A stretch of 64,000 bases of DNA from JBEPTX01 sp041691795 (lineage in GTDB: Bacteria; Patescibacteriota; Saccharimonadia; Saccharimonadales; Saccharimonadaceae). Below the pieces are notes generated by a model. That model was not told the origin of the DNA. It saw only the letters and a program-made list of their open reading frames with translations, and ran no database searches. The DNA lies in contig JBEPTX010000003.1 in the NCBI GenBank assembly GCA_041691795.1, forward strand, positions 1 through 64,000, read 5' to 3'. Shown here piece after piece: positions 8,426 through 16,926 of this stretch. How positions within the stretch are numbered: the stretch's first letter is position 1; every line of letters begins with the position of its first letter. The translations under genes were made by a program, and so were the position numbers.

Positions 8426-8455
8426 AAAAACACCTCTTTACTGAGGTGTTTTTTC
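8426..8455 (+). terminator. Terminator after rpsJ
   Basis: AAAAACACCTC-ttta-ctGAGGTGTTTTTT with a clear T run. Confidence 0.9.
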
Positions 8456-8470
8456 CTTACTCTATATGTC

Positions 8471-8554
8471 GTCATCCCCGGGTCAAGCCCGAGGATGACG
8501 AAGCGGAAGTTGTTGATTTATAACGATTGGATCCTGAATTAAGTTCAGGATGAC
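8471..8554. repeat. Paired palindromic units (short form of the structured repeat)
   Basis: Two hairpin units, 8471-8499 (GTCATCC ... GGATGAC) and 8529-8554 (GGATCCTGAA ... TTCAGGATGAC), flank a 29-nt spacer. They look like the terminal units of the 310-bp element without its core. Confidence 0.6.
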
Positions 8555-8685
8555 GGGCGTGGATAATAGATTTTCATGTTAAGCGGTAGAAGAGGCGTAC
8601 GGTCAATCATGAACCCAACGGCTCATATCAAGCTTATGATATGCTGATATGTAATAACTTTACTGACATAAGGAGACAAGACACC

Positions 8686-9027
8686 ATGGAGACGAATACT
8701 GTATTGAGGGTTGCGACTGTACTCGTGCCGCTATGTTTAGTGCTCGTTGTCACGCCAGTTCTTGTATGGGGAGTTAGTCGACTGCTGCATGCAAAACTAT
8801 CTTGGATGAAGCTCATAGCTTTAATAATAATTTTTATTTTTTCACTAGGCTTCGCATGGGGCGGGTATATGATATTTCCACCACTTGCATTCTCCGGCAT
8901 TGTTGTACAGGTGGTAGCCGTAAAGCAGCTGGCAAAACTTTCACTACTGCGTAGTGTTGCGTTCAGTGCTCTATTTAATTGTATCTTTTCCCTGGTATCG
9001 ATGCTGCCGATTTATCTACTAGCCTGA
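8686..9027 (+). CDS. Small membrane protein, three helices
   Basis: 113-aa protein with about three hydrophobic segments (residues about 8-32, 40-62 and 85-110 from the chosen start). No family recognised. The ATG at 8686 is preferred over 8641 because AAGGAG lies 10 nt upstream. It is in the insert separating rpsJ from rplC. Confidence 0.6.
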   Translation: METNTVLRVATVLVPLCLVLVVTPVLVWGVSRLLHAKLSWMKLIALIIIFIFSLGFAWGGYMIFPPLAFSGIVVQVVAVKQLAKLSLLRSVAFSALFNCIFSLVSMLPIYLLA

Positions 9028-9086
9028 GCTCAGTAACTAGATGGTAAGGCGCACAATGTAAGCTTAAGTATGATACGATAGTGTCA

Positions 9087-9419
9087 ATGACTCGCGTCAA
9101 AACAAAAAAACCTAGGTCACGGACGTACGCTCGTAATCGTGCAGCCCGTTCGCGCGCGCGTGACATGTTTGTCGAGGCGGATAGTACGTACTTCCTGAAA
9201 CTAGTGATTATTGTTATTCTGGGGACATTGTGGCTCAAATTCAAGCTGCCAGTATCCTGGCAAGGTGTCCCATTTGGTGGTTTCCCACTAGGGTTAATTG
9301 TCGGTTTGGTCGGTATCAAATTACTCGAGAAAAACCCTTACGACCGCAAGATTTGGTTCGCCGTACTGGTTATCGTAGGTATTATTAGCTACTTCGTCCC
9401 TGCTGGGATTGTTATTTAG
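9087..9419 (+). CDS. Small membrane protein with basic N terminus
   Basis: About 110 aa. The first 28 residues are very basic (RSRTYARNRAARSRARD), followed by three hydrophobic segments. A TACGAT box ends exactly 7 nt before the ATG at 9087, so the mRNA may be leaderless; the in-frame GTG at 9081 would lie only 1 nt after that box. The basic, Arg-rich N terminus could contact nucleic acid or anionic lipid. Function unknown. Confidence 0.65.
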   Translation: MTRVKTKKPRSRTYARNRAARSRARDMFVEADSTYFLKLVIIVILGTLWLKFKLPVSWQGVPFGGFPLGLIVGLVGIKLLEKNPYDRKIWFAVLVIVGIISYFVPAGIVI

Positions 9420-9423
9420 TCTA

Positions 9424-9525
9424 TCGCACCCTAAACCATCAACACGTTGATGACTTGGGGTGCGAGACAGGAGATGTCTCGCGTTGGCACCCTGAGGTGC
9501 CTTTGGTGTACTATCTCCTGTCGGA
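9424..9525 (+). terminator. Two successive complex hairpins after the 9087 gene
   Basis: First, CGCACCC / GGGTGCG encloses ATCAAC / GTTGAT. Second, ACAGGAGAT / ATCTCCTGT encloses GGCACC-tga-GGTGCC-like arms. They close the transcription unit that precedes the 9.5-10.1 kb gap. Confidence 0.55.
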
Positions 9526-9713
9526 TTGTATTTCGATCACGGCTGGGGGACTAAGGCAAGCGCCGATGCAAAATCTTGTTTCGCAATCGCCGTCGCTGCA
9601 GCCACTTGCCATACACCCGTAACTGCTGGTATTCGATGGAACAACAGTGTTAGAGCTGGCCGGTTTACCACCGATCAGAAACCACGGCAACTTGCCGTTT
9701 GTTCCCTGTCCGG

Positions 9714-9977
9714 TCACTTTTCGTCCCACCTGCACAGATTGGTCGTGCAACCGGCATCGACACCATGACCGAGGAGGTCGCAGGGTGTGCTATCGGGGCA
9801 CAGGATCGGTTCGTCCTCTTGGTCGTGGGCGTGTGGGATGTTATCGCGGCCATGCAACGCTGCATCAAGGTTCTGACGACGTATGGCATTCGCCTGGTTC
9901 TTCGCCCGTTCTTGGTCTTGCGGCGACAAACCCAAACGATGGGCCTGGGCGCGTACGACTGCTTTGATATCTACCAC
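9714..9977 (-). CDS. Possible small Cys-containing protein
   Basis: 87 aa from a GTG with CAGGAG 7 nt upstream. The C-terminal part has four Cys (CPDSTPC, then C and C further on), which could bind a metal. Several overlapping frames exist on both strands, so the call is weak. The promoter region to its right (10030-10080) is AT-rich. The stretch 9526-9713 beyond its stop holds short inverted repeats such as ACGGCAA / TTGCCGT and no other gene I can support. Confidence 0.35.
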   Translation of the reverse strand: MVDIKAVVRAQAHRLGLSPQDQERAKNQANAIRRQNLDAALHGRDNIPHAHDQEDEPILCPDSTPCDLLGHGVDAGCTTNLCRWDEK

Positions 9978-10116
9978 TTTGACTCCTGGGTCTAGGGTGA
10001 TCGAAAATTACATGTGCTCGTTCGCTGTAAAACTTGTGAACACGTAGATATACCATAGCATAAATAGTATAAAAAATCAATATCTCACAAAATGCTGAAA
10101 AACATGTCATAAGTAG

Positions 10117-10145
10117 TTGACCCACCTCTATATCTGTGCTATATT
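10117..10145 (+). promoter_or_regulatory. rplC operon promoter
   Basis: TTGACC and TATATT separated by exactly 17 nt, downstream of the insert that isolates rpsJ. It probably drives rplC onward. Confidence 0.7.
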
Positions 10146-10152
10146 CAGGAGG

Positions 10153-10240
10153 TAACTTATTACGTAATAACAATCTATCCTTGGTGAATGAGTAGGTCCT
10201 AACAGATAGGAAACCACTTGCCACCAAGGGTTTTAAGTGG
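10153..10240 (+). promoter_or_regulatory. rplC leader with potential pseudoknot
   Basis: TTATTACGTAATAA is a perfect palindrome near the 5' end. CCTTGGTG (10179-10186) is complementary to CACCAAGG (10222-10229). The latter lies in the loop of hairpin CCACTT / AAGTGG (10214-10219 and 10235-10240), so the two pairings form an H-type pseudoknot or exclude each other. This is a good candidate for ribosomal-protein autoregulation. Confidence 0.6.
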
Positions 10241-10255
10241 GAGCAAGAGCGCTAT

Positions 10256-10870
10256 ATGAAAGCACTTCTCGGTACCAAAATTGGTATGACCCAAATCATT
10301 AGTGAGGATGGACGCGCAATTCCTGTGACGATCATCCAAGCTGGCCCCGTGACTGTGACTCAGGTCAAGACCGTCGAATCCGACGGCTACACCGCAGTTC
10401 AGGTGGCATATGGTGAGGGTAAGAACCTGAGCAAGGCCGTTGCTGGACACACCAGTTCAGCTAAAGTGACCCCGAAACATATTCGGGAATTTCGTGTTGC
10501 AGAACTACCGGAGGGTCTCCAGGTAGGTAGCACGATCGACGTAACTCAGTTTGCGCTCGGTGACATGGTAAGTGCCACCGGTACAAGCAAGGGTAAAGGT
10601 TTTGCGGGAACCGTAAAACGACATAACTTTAATACCAGCAAAGCGACTCACGGTGGTAACGGAAACGTCCGTAAACCGGGTTCGATTGGATCTATGTATC
10701 CTCAAAAGGTCTTCAAGGGCAAGAAAATGGCTGGCCGTATGGGCCACGACCGTGTGACTGTCAAAAACCTTGAGGTTGCGTATGTTGACGCTGTCAACAA
10801 TCTGATCGGTCTAAAGGGCGCTGTTCCAGGTCCACGCAAGGGTCTGATAGTGATCGGAGGAAAGGCATAA
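10256..10870 (+). CDS. rplC: 50S ribosomal protein L3 (uL3)
   Basis: 204 aa, normal length. Begins MKALLGTKIGMTQI and contains KGKGFAGTVKRHNF and the GRMGHDRVTVKNL segment typical of L3. It is the first gene of the long operon and overlaps rplD by one base. The ribosome site is unusually far and weak (GGGAGC about 11 nt upstream) and lies just beyond the leader structure, which suggests translational control. Confidence 0.97.
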   Translation: MKALLGTKIGMTQIISEDGRAIPVTIIQAGPVTVTQVKTVESDGYTAVQVAYGEGKNLSKAVAGHTSSAKVTPKHIREFRVAELPEGLQVGSTIDVTQFALGDMVSATGTSKGKGFAGTVKRHNFNTSKATHGGNGNVRKPGSIGSMYPQKVFKGKKMAGRMGHDRVTVKNLEVAYVDAVNNLIGLKGAVPGPRKGLIVIGGKA

Positions 10871-11490
10871 TGGCTGAGACTACTAAACCAGCAGCAACCA
10901 AAACTGCTCTACCGAAGGAAGTATTCAATGTTCCGGTTCAAAACCACGAACTATTGAAACTCGCTTACGATAGCTATCTCGCACAAAGCCGTGGTGCCAA
11001 CGCAACAACACTACAACGTGGTGAAGTTCGCGGTGGTGGTAAAAAACCATGGAAGCAAAAGGGAACTGGTCGTGCACGATTTGGTTCATCTCGTAACCCA
11101 ATCTGGCGCGGTGGTGGTATTGTTTTCGGACCTCGTGGTAACGAAAACTTCACCAAACGTTTGTCAACAACCAGCAAACGCGTCGCAGTACGCCAAGCGC
11201 TGACACTTGCAAACGAAGCCAAAAAAGTTGTCGTCCTCGACGTCAAAACAACAGGCAAAACCAGCGAAGTCGTGAAATTCTTGGCTGACAACAAACTTGA
11301 CCGTAAGGTTTTGATCGTTGTCGACAAGAAAACACCAGAGCTCATTCGTGCAACCAACAACGTTCAAAACGTTCTGTTGATTAGCGCGACGTACCTGAGT
11401 GTGTATCACATCCTGAACGCTGATCGTGTTGTTCTGTCTACCAAATCTGTCGCCGTCATCAAAGACTGGCTAGTGAAGGAGGAGGCGTAA
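10870..11490 (+). CDS. rplD: 50S ribosomal protein L4 (uL4)
   Basis: 206 aa. Contains the L4 loop signature RGGGKKPWKQKGTGRAR and the IWRGGG segment. In other bacteria L4 represses the S10 operon by binding its leader, which makes it a candidate ligand of the leader at 10153-10240; that is inference. It overlaps rplC by one base. Confidence 0.97.
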   Translation: MAETTKPAATKTALPKEVFNVPVQNHELLKLAYDSYLAQSRGANATTLQRGEVRGGGKKPWKQKGTGRARFGSSRNPIWRGGGIVFGPRGNENFTKRLSTTSKRVAVRQALTLANEAKKVVVLDVKTTGKTSEVVKFLADNKLDRKVLIVVDKKTPELIRATNNVQNVLLISATYLSVYHILNADRVVLSTKSVAVIKDWLVKEEA

Positions 11491-11491
11491 T

Positions 11492-11812
11492 ATGACAACT
11501 CAATTTATCAGCGTTACTCCACGTGCAACTGAGAAAGCCTACGCTCAGTCGCAAAAGAATGTTTACGTATTTAATGTCCCACTAACGGCAAACAAGCAAG
11601 AAATTGCTGCCGCTGTGGAATCTCAGTTTGAAGTAAAAGTCGAGCGAATCAAAACCTTGGTACAAAGTGGCAAAGCCGTACGATTTAGTCGTGGCAAGCA
11701 CAGCTACCCAGGCAAGACCAATCGCAAAGACGCAAAGAAAGCCTACGTTACTTTGGCTGCTGGTGACAGCATCAAGGTATTCGAAGAGCCTGCGAAAGAG
11801 GAGAAGAAGTAA
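11492..11812 (+). CDS. rplW: 50S ribosomal protein L23 (uL23)
   Basis: 106 aa. The TEKAYAQSQKNVYVF start and the FEVKVERIKTL core fit L23, which sits at the tunnel exit and docks trigger factor and SRP. AGGAGG precedes the ATG and the gene overlaps rplB by one base. Confidence 0.96.
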   Translation: MTTQFISVTPRATEKAYAQSQKNVYVFNVPLTANKQEIAAAVESQFEVKVERIKTLVQSGKAVRFSRGKHSYPGKTNRKDAKKAYVTLAAGDSIKVFEEPAKEEKK

Positions 11813-12651
11813 TGCCAATCAAAGCATATAACCCAACTACTCCAGCTCGCCGTGGCATGACCACCGAAGATTACAGCGAAATCACGACGAAAAAGCCGTT
11901 GAAGAGCCTACTCAAGAGCAAAAAGCAAAATGCCGGTCGTAACAACACTGGTCGTATCACCGTTCGTCACCGTGGTGGTGGTGTCAAACGACACCATCGT
12001 CTGATGAATCACAAATTGGCTCCAGGCCTGACAGTGACCGTCGAGGAAATCGAATACGATCCGAACCGTTCTGCTCGTATCGCCCGTGTAAAAGACCAAT
12101 TCGGTCTGTACCATTACATTTTGGCCGATACAGCTATGACCAAAGGCAAGGTAATTGTCAGCGGTCCTGATGCTCCTATCGAGTCATCAAACCGTATGCC
12201 ACTGAGCAAAATCCCTATTGGTTCACAAATCTATGCTATCGAAATTACCGCTGGCAAAGGTGCTCAAATGGTACGTTCAGCTGGTACAAAAGCCCAGTTG
12301 ATGGCCAAAGAAGGTGATTACGCTCAAGTTCGTCTTCCCTCTGGTGAAGTTCGTCGTTTCCGTCTGGAAGCAACAGCTGCACTAGGAGTTGTCGGCAACG
12401 TGCAGCACCAAAACGTCAAGATCGGTTCTGCTGGTCGTAACCGTCGCAAGGGCAAACGCCCAGGCGTCCGTGGTGTCGTTATGAACGCCACAGATCACCC
12501 GCATGGTGGTGGTGACGGTGGACGTCATGGTAGTGGTAAACCACCACGTACTCCATGGGGTCAATTGACACTTGGGTACCGTACTCGCCGACGCAAAGAC
12601 GTCAGTAAGTTAATTGTTAAAAGTCGCCATGAAGCGAAGAGGAAGAGGTAG
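11812..12651 (+). CDS. rplB: 50S ribosomal protein L2 (uL2)
   Basis: 279 aa, full length. Carries GRNNTGRITVRHRGGG and the C-terminal MNATDHPHGGGDGG with the conserved His needed near the peptidyl-transferase centre. Start overlaps the rplW stop. Confidence 0.98.
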   Translation: MPIKAYNPTTPARRGMTTEDYSEITTKKPLKSLLKSKKQNAGRNNTGRITVRHRGGGVKRHHRLMNHKLAPGLTVTVEEIEYDPNRSARIARVKDQFGLYHYILADTAMTKGKVIVSGPDAPIESSNRMPLSKIPIGSQIYAIEITAGKGAQMVRSAGTKAQLMAKEGDYAQVRLPSGEVRRFRLEATAALGVVGNVQHQNVKIGSAGRNRRKGKRPGVRGVVMNATDHPHGGGDGGRHGSGKPPRTPWGQLTLGYRTRRRKDVSKLIVKSRHEAKRKR

Positions 12652-12654
12652 TCT

Positions 12655-12921
12655 ATGAGTCGTTCACTCAAAAAAGGCCCATTCGTCGACGTCAAGCTTG
12701 CTAAGAAAGTGGCGGCCTTGACATCCGATGATCGTACTATCATCAAAACTTGGGCTCGTGCCAGCACGATTACCCCAGAGATGGTAGGCCGAACGATCGC
12801 TGTTCACAACGGTCGTGTACACGTTCCTGTGCTTGTTTCAGAAAATATGGTTGGTCACAAACTTGGTGAGTTTAGTCCAACACGTAAATTCCGCAAGCAT
12901 GGTGGAAAGGACAAGAAATAG
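12655..12921 (+). CDS. rpsS: 30S ribosomal protein S19 (uS19)
   Basis: 88 aa. Begins MSRSLKKGPFVD and ends with the GEFSPTRKFRKHG block, both diagnostic. Three bases separate it from rplB. Confidence 0.97.
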   Translation: MSRSLKKGPFVDVKLAKKVAALTSDDRTIIKTWARASTITPEMVGRTIAVHNGRVHVPVLVSENMVGHKLGEFSPTRKFRKHGGKDKK

Positions 12922-12923
12922 CC

Positions 12924-13328
12924 ATGGCTGATCAAGTATATACAGTCCGTGCCTACGCCAAAGGCGTTGACCAAGCTCCGCGCAAGGTCAGCCTGGTTGC
13001 TGCGCTCGTACGAGGCCGCACCGTGGCGGATGCACTTGTCATCCTAGAGCACGTGCCAAAGCGCGCCGCTGAACCTGTCAAAAAGGTTATCGAAAGCGCC
13101 CGCGCCAACGCAACGAACAACCACAATCTTGATGGCAAAAGCCTCGAGATTACAACACTGAGTGTCACTGCCGGTCCACGTTTGAAGAGATTCAAACCAG
13201 CCAGCCGTGGTCGTGCGCTTCCATTCCAGAAGAAAACTACCCATATTCTTGTAGAAGTATCTGGCGCCGAGAAACCTAAGAAAAAGCCAGCAGCTGCTAA
13301 ACCGGCTGCGAAAGAGGAGGAGAAATAA
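12924..13328 (+). CDS. rplV: 50S ribosomal protein L22 (uL22)
   Basis: 134 aa. Core includes APRKVSLVAALVRGR and the beta-hairpin tip region FKPASRGRALPFQKK that lines the exit tunnel. The C terminus has an extra Lys/Ala-rich tail (about 20 residues) beyond the usual end. Confidence 0.96.
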   Translation: MADQVYTVRAYAKGVDQAPRKVSLVAALVRGRTVADALVILEHVPKRAAEPVKKVIESARANATNNHNLDGKSLEITTLSVTAGPRLKRFKPASRGRALPFQKKTTHILVEVSGAEKPKKKPAAAKPAAKEEEK

Positions 13329-13329
13329 T

Positions 13330-13965
13330 ATGGGCCAAAAAGTAAACCCAATTAGTTTCCGTCTGCAAGTTCACAAGAACTGGAGCTCACGCTGGTTCGC
13401 ACCGAAGAAAGATTTTGCCAAATGGTTAGGCGAGGATATTCGTATCCGCGATCTGATTGAAGCGAAATTTGCCTCACGTCCGACTATCAATTTGATTGAA
13501 ATCGAACGTTCTGCCAATTTGATCACCATTACTATCCACACAGCCAAAGCTGGTGTTGTGATCGGTCGTGGCGGTGTTGGTGTTACCGAACTCAAAGCTC
13601 AGATCGAAAAGATCGCTAGCTTGCCAGTTCGTATCAACATCGAAGAAGTCAAACGCCCAGAACTTGCTGCCAAACTGGTTGCAGAGAACATCGCACGCCA
13701 ATTGGAACGCCGCATCAACTTCCGCCGCGCTACCAAAATGACCGCGCAAAACACAATGGCTGCAGGTGCCAAGGGTATTCGTATCCAGGTCGCTGGCCGT
13801 TTGAACAACGCTGAAATGGCCCGCAAAGAAAAGGTCATCGAAGGTTCAGTACCGCTGCATACGCTTCGTGCTGACATCGATTTCCACACTGCTCGTGCCA
13901 AAACTCCCTCCGGTATTATCGGTGTGAAGGTTTGGATCTATAAGGGCGAAAGGGTAGACAAGTAA
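13330..13965 (+). CDS. rpsC: 30S ribosomal protein S3 (uS3)
   Basis: 211 aa. Begins MGQKVNPISFRLQ; KH domain with GVVIGRGGVGV; C-terminal IGVKVWIYKGE. mRNA entry-site protein. It overlaps rplP by one base. Confidence 0.97.
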   Translation: MGQKVNPISFRLQVHKNWSSRWFAPKKDFAKWLGEDIRIRDLIEAKFASRPTINLIEIERSANLITITIHTAKAGVVIGRGGVGVTELKAQIEKIASLPVRINIEEVKRPELAAKLVAENIARQLERRINFRRATKMTAQNTMAAGAKGIRIQVAGRLNNAEMARKEKVIEGSVPLHTLRADIDFHTARAKTPSGIIGVKVWIYKGERVDK

Positions 13966-14378
13966 TGTTGATGCCAAAGAAACAGAAGTACCGAAAGGTA
14001 CGCAAAGGCAAGAACAACGGTGTCGCGACTCGCGGCCACTACGTTGCCTTTGGAGATTACGGCTTGCAATCACAAGCAAACAACGACATTACCTCGCGAC
14101 AGATTGAATCTGCACGTCAGGCGATGACCCGTTACATCAAACGTGGTGGTAAAATCTGGATCCGAATCTTTCCACATACTCCACGTACCCGCAAACCTCA
14201 AGATGTGAAAATGGGATCAGGCAAAGGTAACCCAGAGTTCTTTGTCGCCAAGGTAAAAGCTGGCACAATCCTATTTGAAATGAAGGGTGTTACCGAAGAA
14301 ACTGCCCGTGAAGCAATGCGTCTGGCTGCCCACAAGCTACCAGTCAAAACTAAAGTCATCAAGCGAGAGGAGGCATAA
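13965..14378 (+). CDS. rplP: 50S ribosomal protein L16 (uL16)
   Basis: 137 aa. Begins MLMPKKQKYRKVRKG and has RGGKIWIRIFPHTPRT and the GSGKGNPEFFVAKV segment near the A-site tRNA. Start overlaps the rpsC stop. Confidence 0.97.
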   Translation: MLMPKKQKYRKVRKGKNNGVATRGHYVAFGDYGLQSQANNDITSRQIESARQAMTRYIKRGGKIWIRIFPHTPRTRKPQDVKMGSGKGNPEFFVAKVKAGTILFEMKGVTEETAREAMRLAAHKLPVKTKVIKREEA

Positions 14379-14380
14379 TC

Positions 14381-14617
14381 ATGGCTGCAACTAAAACAAC
14401 CAAGAAAACCGCTCCTAAAAAAGCCGCTGAAGTGAAAACAATTGATCAGTTACACGCTGACCTGTTGACCAAGAAAACCGACCAAATCGCTGCGAAACGT
14501 AGCCATGCCGCCGGTGAACTGATTAACCCCCGTGTTCTGACCGTTACCCGTAAAGAAATAGCCCGCTTGCACACTGCCATCCGAGCAGCTGAGCTTGCAG
14601 CAAAGGAGAGCAACTAA
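14381..14617 (+). CDS. rpmC: 50S ribosomal protein L29 (uL29)
   Basis: 78 aa. The L29 core (IDQLHADLLTKKTDQ ... RVLTVTRKEIARLHTAI) is preceded by about 20 Lys/Ala/Thr-rich residues not found in most L29 proteins. Confidence 0.92.
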   Translation: MAATKTTKKTAPKKAAEVKTIDQLHADLLTKKTDQIAAKRSHAAGELINPRVLTVTRKEIARLHTAIRAAELAAKESN

Positions 14618-14618
14618 T

Positions 14619-14894
14619 ATGGCCAAGACATTGACCGGTATCGTGACGTCGGACGTCCGAGATAAAACCATCACCGTCACTGTGACTAGTCGTGAGACTC
14701 ACCCTATTTATGGCAAACAGTATACTGTCAGCCGCAAATATTCTGCTCATGACGAAAAGAACGAAGCAAAGAAAGGTGACAAAGTCACCATTACTGAATC
14801 TCGTCCTGTTTCCAAGACAAAAGCCTTCACTCTCGACCACATCGACGAGAAATCTCGTGGTTCAATCGAGCTGAAGACGGAGGAAGCAGCCTAA
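14619..14894 (+). CDS. rpsQ: 30S ribosomal protein S17 (uS17)
   Basis: 91 aa from the ATG at 14619, chosen because AAGGAGAG lies upstream in the end of rpmC; an in-frame start at 14595 would overlap rpmC. Core: LTGIVTSDVRDKTITVTV and HDEKNEAKKGDKVTI. It overlaps rplN by one base. Confidence 0.95.
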   Translation: MAKTLTGIVTSDVRDKTITVTVTSRETHPIYGKQYTVSRKYSAHDEKNEAKKGDKVTITESRPVSKTKAFTLDHIDEKSRGSIELKTEEAA

Positions 14895-15262
14895 TGATTC
14901 AGCAAGAATCCCGCATGATTGTCTGTGACAACAGCGGTGCCAAAAGCCTCTTGTGTATCCGAGTTCTCGGCGGCACAAGGCGCCGTTATGCCCGCGTCGG
15001 CGACATTATTGTCGCTACCGTCAAGACTGCAAACCCAACAGGCAACGTCAAACGTAAATCAGTCGTCAAAGCAGTGATTGTTCGCACCCGCGACACAATC
15101 TACCGCAAAGACGGCAGCACGATTGCATTCGACGACAACGCCGCTGTTATCATCAACGACGACAAAACACCCAAAGCAACGCGTGTTTTTGGCCCCGTCC
15201 CTCGCGAACTTCGTGACATGGGCTACGCCAAAATCATCAGCTTAGCTCCGGAGGTACTGTAA
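14894..15262 (+). CDS. rplN: 50S ribosomal protein L14 (uL14)
   Basis: 122 aa, normal length. Begins MIQQESRMIVCDNSGAK; the FGPVPRELRDMGYAKI end is diagnostic. Start overlaps the rpsQ stop. Confidence 0.98.
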   Translation: MIQQESRMIVCDNSGAKSLLCIRVLGGTRRRYARVGDIIVATVKTANPTGNVKRKSVVKAVIVRTRDTIYRKDGSTIAFDDNAAVIINDDKTPKATRVFGPVPRELRDMGYAKIISLAPEVL

Positions 15263-15263
15263 T

Positions 15264-15620
15264 ATGGCATATGGTAAAAAACCAGCACTTTCTGTTGCGA
15301 CAACTCGCATCAAAAAGGACGACACCGTCAAACTTATCAGTGGTGACAACAAAGGTACAACTGGCAAAGTTTTGGCCGTTCTGCCTAAAAAAGGCGCTAT
15401 TTTGATCGAAGGAATCGGTGTCAAACACCGTAAAGTCAAACCATCTCAACTGAACCCACGTGGTGGCAGCAAAGACATTCATGTCCCGACACCTCTGCAC
15501 AAAGTTGCCTTGGTTGTCGACGAGAAAACGTCTAAAACCAGCCGTATCGGCTATGTTAAAAACGCTGATGGCGCTAAAGTTCGCTTGGCTCGTCAGCACA
15601 AGAATAAGGAGATTCGGTAA
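15264..15620 (+). CDS. rplX: 50S ribosomal protein L24 (uL24)
   Basis: 118 aa. KOW motif DTVKLISGDNKGTTGKV near the N terminus and HVPTPLHKVALV later. Assembly-initiating rRNA binder. It overlaps rplE by one base. Confidence 0.96.
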   Translation: MAYGKKPALSVATTRIKKDDTVKLISGDNKGTTGKVLAVLPKKGAILIEGIGVKHRKVKPSQLNPRGGSKDIHVPTPLHKVALVVDEKTSKTSRIGYVKNADGAKVRLARQHKNKEIR

Positions 15621-16216
15621 TGGTTACTAAAACCCCCGCGATTAAACAATCCGAAGCTACCACTCCTCGCTTGAAAGCTTTGTACAACAATACGTATGTC
15701 AAAGAACTCCAAGCCGAATTGAAACTCGACAACGTACATCAAGTACCGAAACTCGAGAAGATCGTGGTGAGCGTAGGAATTGGCAAGAACAAAGATGACA
15801 AACGTCACTATGAAGTCGTCAAAAACACACTCACCAAGATTACTGGTCAAGCACCTGTTGATCGCATGGCCAAAAAATCCATCGCGACCTTCAAAATTCG
15901 TGCTGGTATGAACCGTGTAGGTATCAATGTTACCCTCCGCGAGGCTCGTATGTACGAGTTCCTCGACCGTTTGGTCAACGTTTCACTTCCACGTGTTCGT
16001 GACTTTCACGGTGTGGGTGCCAAGTTTGACAAGGGTGGCAACTATAACCTCGGTATTACCGATCAGTCTATCTTTGCTGAACTATCATTCGAAGAAACTC
16101 AAGTTATTCACGGTTTGCAGGTTACTTTCGCGATTGCAAACGTTGACCCTGCTCACAGCCGTGCATTGCTAGAGAAATTCGGCATACCATTTGAGAAACA
16201 AGGAGGCAAACGCTAA
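15620..16216 (+). CDS. rplE: 50S ribosomal protein L5 (uL5)
   Basis: 198 aa. Contains PKLEKIVVSVGIGKN, FKIRAGMNRVGINVTLR and the RVRDFHGV loop that contacts P-site tRNA. The N terminus is about 15 residues longer than usual. It overlaps rpsN by one base. Confidence 0.97.
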   Translation: MVTKTPAIKQSEATTPRLKALYNNTYVKELQAELKLDNVHQVPKLEKIVVSVGIGKNKDDKRHYEVVKNTLTKITGQAPVDRMAKKSIATFKIRAGMNRVGINVTLREARMYEFLDRLVNVSLPRVRDFHGVGAKFDKGGNYNLGITDQSIFAELSFEETQVIHGLQVTFAIANVDPAHSRALLEKFGIPFEKQGGKR

Positions 16217-16485
16217 TGGCTAAGAAATCTGCCGTCGCTCGCGACGAAAAACGCAAGAAACTGATTCTGAAGTTTGCCGCCAAACGTGCTGAACTGAAAG
16301 AACTCGGTGACTACGATGGGTTACAAAAACTTCCCAAAAATAGCTCACCATCCCGCTGGAAGAACCGCGACGTTCTGCATGGTCGCCCCCGTGGCTACAT
16401 GCGCCGTTTCGGCCTCAACCGTATTAATTTTCGCGAAAAAGCGTCTAAGGGTGAAATCCCTGGCGTCACTAAGAGTAGCTGGTAA
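16216..16485 (+). CDS. rpsN: 30S ribosomal protein S14, zinc-free long form (uS14)
   Basis: 89 aa with no Cys. The C-terminal RPRGYMRRFGLNRINFRE block is diagnostic. The usual zinc-ribbon form has CxxC pairs; this is the C-minus type, as for L36, S4 and L33 in this window. Confidence 0.96.
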   Translation: MAKKSAVARDEKRKKLILKFAAKRAELKELGDYDGLQKLPKNSSPSRWKNRDVLHGRPRGYMRRFGLNRINFREKASKGEIPGVTKSSW

Positions 16486-16503
16486 GAAGGAAAGGAATTA
16501 GAT

Positions 16504-16905
16504 ATGTCACTACAATCAACTGACCCAATCGCCGACCTTCTGACCCGCATTCGAAATGCGACTATGGTTGGCAAACACGAAGTTCGTGTCCCAAGTAGCA
16601 AACTGAAGAAAACAGTTGCTGAGCAATTGAAAAAGAACAAATACCTGACTGATGTCAAAATCGAAGCTGGTAAACCACGTGATACATTGGTCATTACGAT
16701 CAACAAACCTGGCGAAAACAGCACGATCAACGAGATCACTCGTTTGAGCAAACCTGGCCGTCGTGTCTATGTAGCTGCAAACGACATTCCACGTATCAAA
16801 TCTGGTCGTGGACTGGTCCTGATCAGTACATCAAAAGGCGTTATCACTGGTCACGAAGCTGTCAAACAGCGTCTTGGCGGTGAATTACTGCTGAAAGTAT
16901 ATTAA
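16504..16905 (+). CDS. rpsH: 30S ribosomal protein S8 (uS8)
   Basis: 133 aa. Begins with DPIADLLTRIRNA; the end has STSKGVITGHEA. In other bacteria S8 autoregulates the spc operon through rplE mRNA. Confidence 0.97.
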   Translation: MSLQSTDPIADLLTRIRNATMVGKHEVRVPSSKLKKTVAEQLKKNKYLTDVKIEAGKPRDTLVITINKPGENSTINEITRLSKPGRRVYVAANDIPRIKSGRGLVLISTSKGVITGHEAVKQRLGGELLLKVY

Positions 16906-16926
16906 TAGGAAAGAAAGAGAAGTAAG

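Noticed and set aside
9526..9967. Overlapping open frames on both strands between 9.5 and 10.0 kb
   Set aside because: Only the minus-strand frame 9714-9977 has a ribosome site; the others have no start signal or family features.
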